Source of the DNA: Proteiniphilum sp. UBA5384
GTDB lineage: Bacteria; Bacteroidota; Bacteroidia; Bacteroidales; Dysgonomonadaceae
Length of the DNA stretch: 7,765 bases
Direction of reading: 5' to 3'
NCBI RefSeq assembly: GCF_002410825.1
Contig: NZ_DHOS01000043.1
Coordinates: forward strand, 511 to 8,275
Shown here: piece by piece, positions 5,615 to 7,765 of the stretch
Layout of the letters: every line of letters starts with the position of its first letter
Position numbering within the stretch: position 1 is the stretch's first letter
Notes under the pieces: model-generated
The model's database searches: none
The model's input: only the letters and a program-made list of their open reading frames with translations
Told to the model about the DNA's origin: nothing
Made by a program: the position numbers and the translations under genes

Positions 5615-7765
5615 ATGAAAAAAAACATATTATTTATTCTATTGATGGGACTCTCTTATATTTGCTTCCCTCAATCTGCCAATCACAACTATATTCTGTC
5701 TCGTACGATGCTTGATGATGCCGGTATTTCTTACCTTGATCAGGTTGACTATTACGATGGGCTTGGACGCCCGGTTCAATCGGTAATAAAGAATACTACT
5801 CCTTTGCATAGAGATCTTGTAACGCTGAAGCAATACGATGTCTTTGGTCGTGATTATAAAAATTGGTTGCCGATATCCATTAGCGCAAATGGAGCTTTTG
5901 TGGATACGGTTACCTTTAAAACCAATGCCTCAATAATGTATGGAGGCGATCTCCGTCCATTCTCCACAACAATCTATGAAGCCTCTCCTCTACAACGTCC
6001 AATAAGAGAGTATGGGCCGGGTGAGGCATGGAAAACCCATCCGATTCGAATCAACTATCAGGCAAATTATACGGAGCTGAAGCATTTATTTTTAATGGGT
6101 GATCAGTTGATTTATGATGGCACTGTGTATAATCCCGGTTCACACTATAAAACAGAAAGAATAGATGAAGACGGGAAGAGCTTCACGGAATATAAAGACA
6201 AACAGGGCCGTTTATTCATGCAACTTAGCGGAACAGATGTTCGCACCTATTACATATATAACGATCTTGGACAATTAATGTATGTGCTGCCTCCTCCGTT
6301 AGATGATTTATTAGAACGTGGAGGTTACACAGAAGCAAGTGACATCATTGCCCAATATGCGTATGTGTATAAATATGATGCGTTAGGCAATTGTATATAT
6401 AAGAAACCTCCCGGTTGTGATCCCATTCATATGAAATACGACAAGTCCGACTGGCTTGTCTTCTCACAGGATGGCAACCAAAGGGTGAAAGGCGAGTGGC
6501 GCTTCTTTTTCCACGATCTGTTCGGTCGCCCCACCGTCACCGGTATCTGGAAGTCGCCGACCGTGCCTGCAACGGAGGATAACGTGATCAGAACCACCCC
6601 CGCCGCCGACGGCTCACTGGCCGGATATACGGTCAACCTGTCTCTCCCTGCCGTAGAGCTGATGACGGTGAATTATTACGACGACTATGCTTTCACCTCC
6701 GGACTCCCCAACCTGGCATACAGCACCCCACCCGCAGGATACGATTCCCGGTTTACCGGTGCAAAAGGATTGCTGACGGGAACCCGCACCCATAGGCTGG
6801 ACGATCCCTCAAAGCAGACCATCACCGCCCTCTACTACGACCACCGGGGGCGCATTGTCCAGAGACGCTCTACAAATCACTTGGGTGGATACGACTTAGA
6901 ATACTTTGCCTATACCTTTACCGGAAAGGTGAAACAGCGACAGATCGTTCATTCCGTTCCGGGAAAAACCACCCAGACGGAAGTCTATGCGTACGATTAC
7001 GGCACCCCGGCCACAAACCCCGCCGAGCGGCTCCTGTCGGTCTCTCACAAACTGAATGGTTCGGCTGCCGTCACCTTGGCCCGGTACACCTACGACGAAG
7101 CGGGGAGGGTTCTGACAAAGAAAGTGGCTTCGGAAACCTCTACCTACGACTATAACGTGCGCGGCTGGCTGACCGGAATCACCGGTACAAAGTTCAACCA
7201 GACGCTGGCATACAATCAGACTGTAAACGACATCACCCCCGCCAAGCCGCTCTATGGCGGCAATATCGGCGCCATGAAGTGGAAGGCGGGTGATGAGACC
7301 GTGGAAAGGGGGTACAAGTTCACTTACGACGGATTGAGCCGCCTGACAGCCGCCGCTTACGGCGAAGGAGCATCGCTGACAGCCAACCCGGATCGGTTCA
7401 ACGAAACGGTCACCGCTTACGATAAGATGGGCAATATCCTCGCCCTGCAACGTGGGGGCAAGCTGAGCGATACCCCCGCTTACGGCATGGTGGACAATCT
7501 CACCTACACCTACACGGGCAATCGGCTCACCAGGGTATCGGATGCGGTCACCACCCCCATTACCTATCCCGGTGCATTTCATTTTGTGGACGGGGCGAAC
7601 GTGCCCAATGAATATACCTACGATGCCAACGGCAACCTGACGAAAGATTTAAACAAAAACATTGCCTCAATCAGCTATAATTCATTAAATTTGCCAAGTG
7701 TGGTAGCTTTTGCGGACGGGAATACCGTCAGCTACGGTTATGACGCGGCGGGCAGTAAGCTGAGC
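5615..7765 (+). CDS. DUF6443-type Rhs/YD-repeat protein, exported; 3' end beyond window
   Basis: The gene is open from ATG 5615 to the window edge, 717 codons without a stop, so the C-terminus is missing. A short Sec signal (MKKNILFILLMGLSYICFPQ) leads into NHNYILSRTML and YYDGLGRPVQSV (46-57), the hallmark opening of the DUF6443 region in Bacteroidota Rhs proteins. Other conserved pieces are YDVFGRDY, YNDLGQLMYVLPP, KYDALGN and DWLVFSQDGNQ (279-289). YD repeats follow: YTYDEAGR (491-498), YDYNVRGWL (511-519), FTYDGLSRL (569-577), YDKMGN and YTYDANGNL (667-675). In this family such repeats form a beta-strand shell and normally lead to an Rhs core and a variable C-terminal tip, often a toxin; neither is visible here. 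No PAAR or other type VI secretion domain is present at the N-terminus. Base and codon use change abruptly near 6434. With the preceding gene it probably forms one operon. The Rhs-type identity is firm; a toxin role is inference. Confidence 0.93.
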   Translation, partial: MKKNILFILLMGLSYICFPQSANHNYILSRTMLDDAGISYLDQVDYYDGLGRPVQSVIKNTTPLHRDLVTLKQYDVFGRDYKNWLPISISANGAFVDTVTFKTNASIMYGGDLRPFSTTIYEASPLQRPIREYGPGEAWKTHPIRINYQANYTELKHLFLMGDQLIYDGTVYNPGSHYKTERIDEDGKSFTEYKDKQGRLFMQLSGTDVRTYYIYNDLGQLMYVLPPPLDDLLERGGYTEASDIIAQYAYVYKYDALGNCIYKKPPGCDPIHMKYDKSDWLVFSQDGNQRVKGEWRFFFHDLFGRPTVTGIWKSPTVPATEDNVIRTTPAADGSLAGYTVNLSLPAVELMTVNYYDDYAFTSGLPNLAYSTPPAGYDSRFTGAKGLLTGTRTHRLDDPSKQTITALYYDHRGRIVQRRSTNHLGGYDLEYFAYTFTGKVKQRQIVHSVPGKTTQTEVYAYDYGTPATNPAERLLSVSHKLNGSAAVTLARYTYDEAGRVLTKKVASETSTYDYNVRGWLTGITGTKFNQTLAYNQTVNDITPAKPLYGGNIGAMKWKAGDETVERGYKFTYDGLSRLTAAAYGEGASLTANPDRFNETVTAYDKMGNILALQRGGKLSDTPAYGMVDNLTYTYTGNRLTRVSDAVTTPITYPGAFHFVDGANVPNEYTYDANGNLTKDLNKNIASISYNSLNLPSVVAFADGNTVSYGYDAAGSKLS
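6434..7643. other. GC-rich segment within the Rhs gene (composition island)
   Basis: Hand counts show 21 of 60 G or C at 6361-6420, against 36 of 60 at 6541-6600 and 38 of 60 at 7021-7080. In the 37 codons from 6434, 27 end in G or C; in the 26 codons just before, only 8 do. The left edge sits at the conserved KYDKSDWLVFSQDG motif and the reading frame is continuous. The right edge is softer, where an AT-rich patch starts near 7644. Recombination with a related gene copy is the likely cause but is inferred. Confidence 0.65.

Noticed and set aside
5615..5680. Lipoprotein signal with Cys17 in the second Rhs-type protein
   Set aside because: The residues before the cysteine are SYI, which do not fit a lipobox needing a small residue at -1. 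An ordinary Sec signal is more likely.
6896..7582. Open frame of 228 codons on the minus strand
   Set aside because: It is antisense to the YD-repeat region, is Gly/Val-rich with no recognisable motif, and arises in the GC-rich segment where stop codons are rare.

Overview
The window is Bacteroidota DNA, and all three genes are read from the + strand. The assignment rests on a complete SusD/RagB-type outer-membrane lipoprotein, a class confined to that phylum, and on a two-gene YD/Rhs-type locus of the sort seen in Bacteroidota. Gene starts lack clear Shine-Dalgarno sequences, which also fits. Genus cannot be read from the window; a member of the order Bacteroidales is a guess only.

Layout. 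(1) Bases 54-1991 encode the SusD-like lipoprotein, in GC-rich DNA (35 of 60 bases are G or C at 361-420 by hand count). Its usual partner, a SusC TonB-dependent transporter, would lie just upstream, outside the window. (2) Bases 1992-2442 are non-coding. They hold a possible hairpin, a strong rho-independent terminator (2080-2114), a 12-bp direct repeat, and a weak promoter candidate for the next operon. (3) Bases 2443-5574 encode a 1043-residue exported protein in AT-rich DNA (19 of 60 G or C at 3001-3060). It is the N-terminal-type partner of Bacteroidota Rhs systems and ends in a YD-repeat module. (4) After 40 bases, a second exported protein starts at 5615 and is still open at the window end (717 codons seen). 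It has an N-terminal DUF6443-type region followed by YD/Rhs repeats.

The SusD gene is closed off by its terminator and most likely belongs to an upstream SusCD nutrient-uptake operon. The two Rhs-type genes look like a separate operon. Both products carry their own Sec signal peptides, so they would be exported and could assemble as a two-chain YD shell, loosely like the TcB-TcC pair of Tc toxins. The variable C-terminal tip that would name the cargo or toxin activity, and any immunity gene, lie beyond the right edge.

The most striking signal is a composition break inside the third gene. Its first ~820 bases are AT-rich like the preceding gene. From about 6434, at the conserved DWLVFSQDG motif, it turns GC-rich with GC-ending codons, with no loss of reading frame. 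This looks like a mosaic gene made by recombination between Rhs paralogues, but the cause is inferred.
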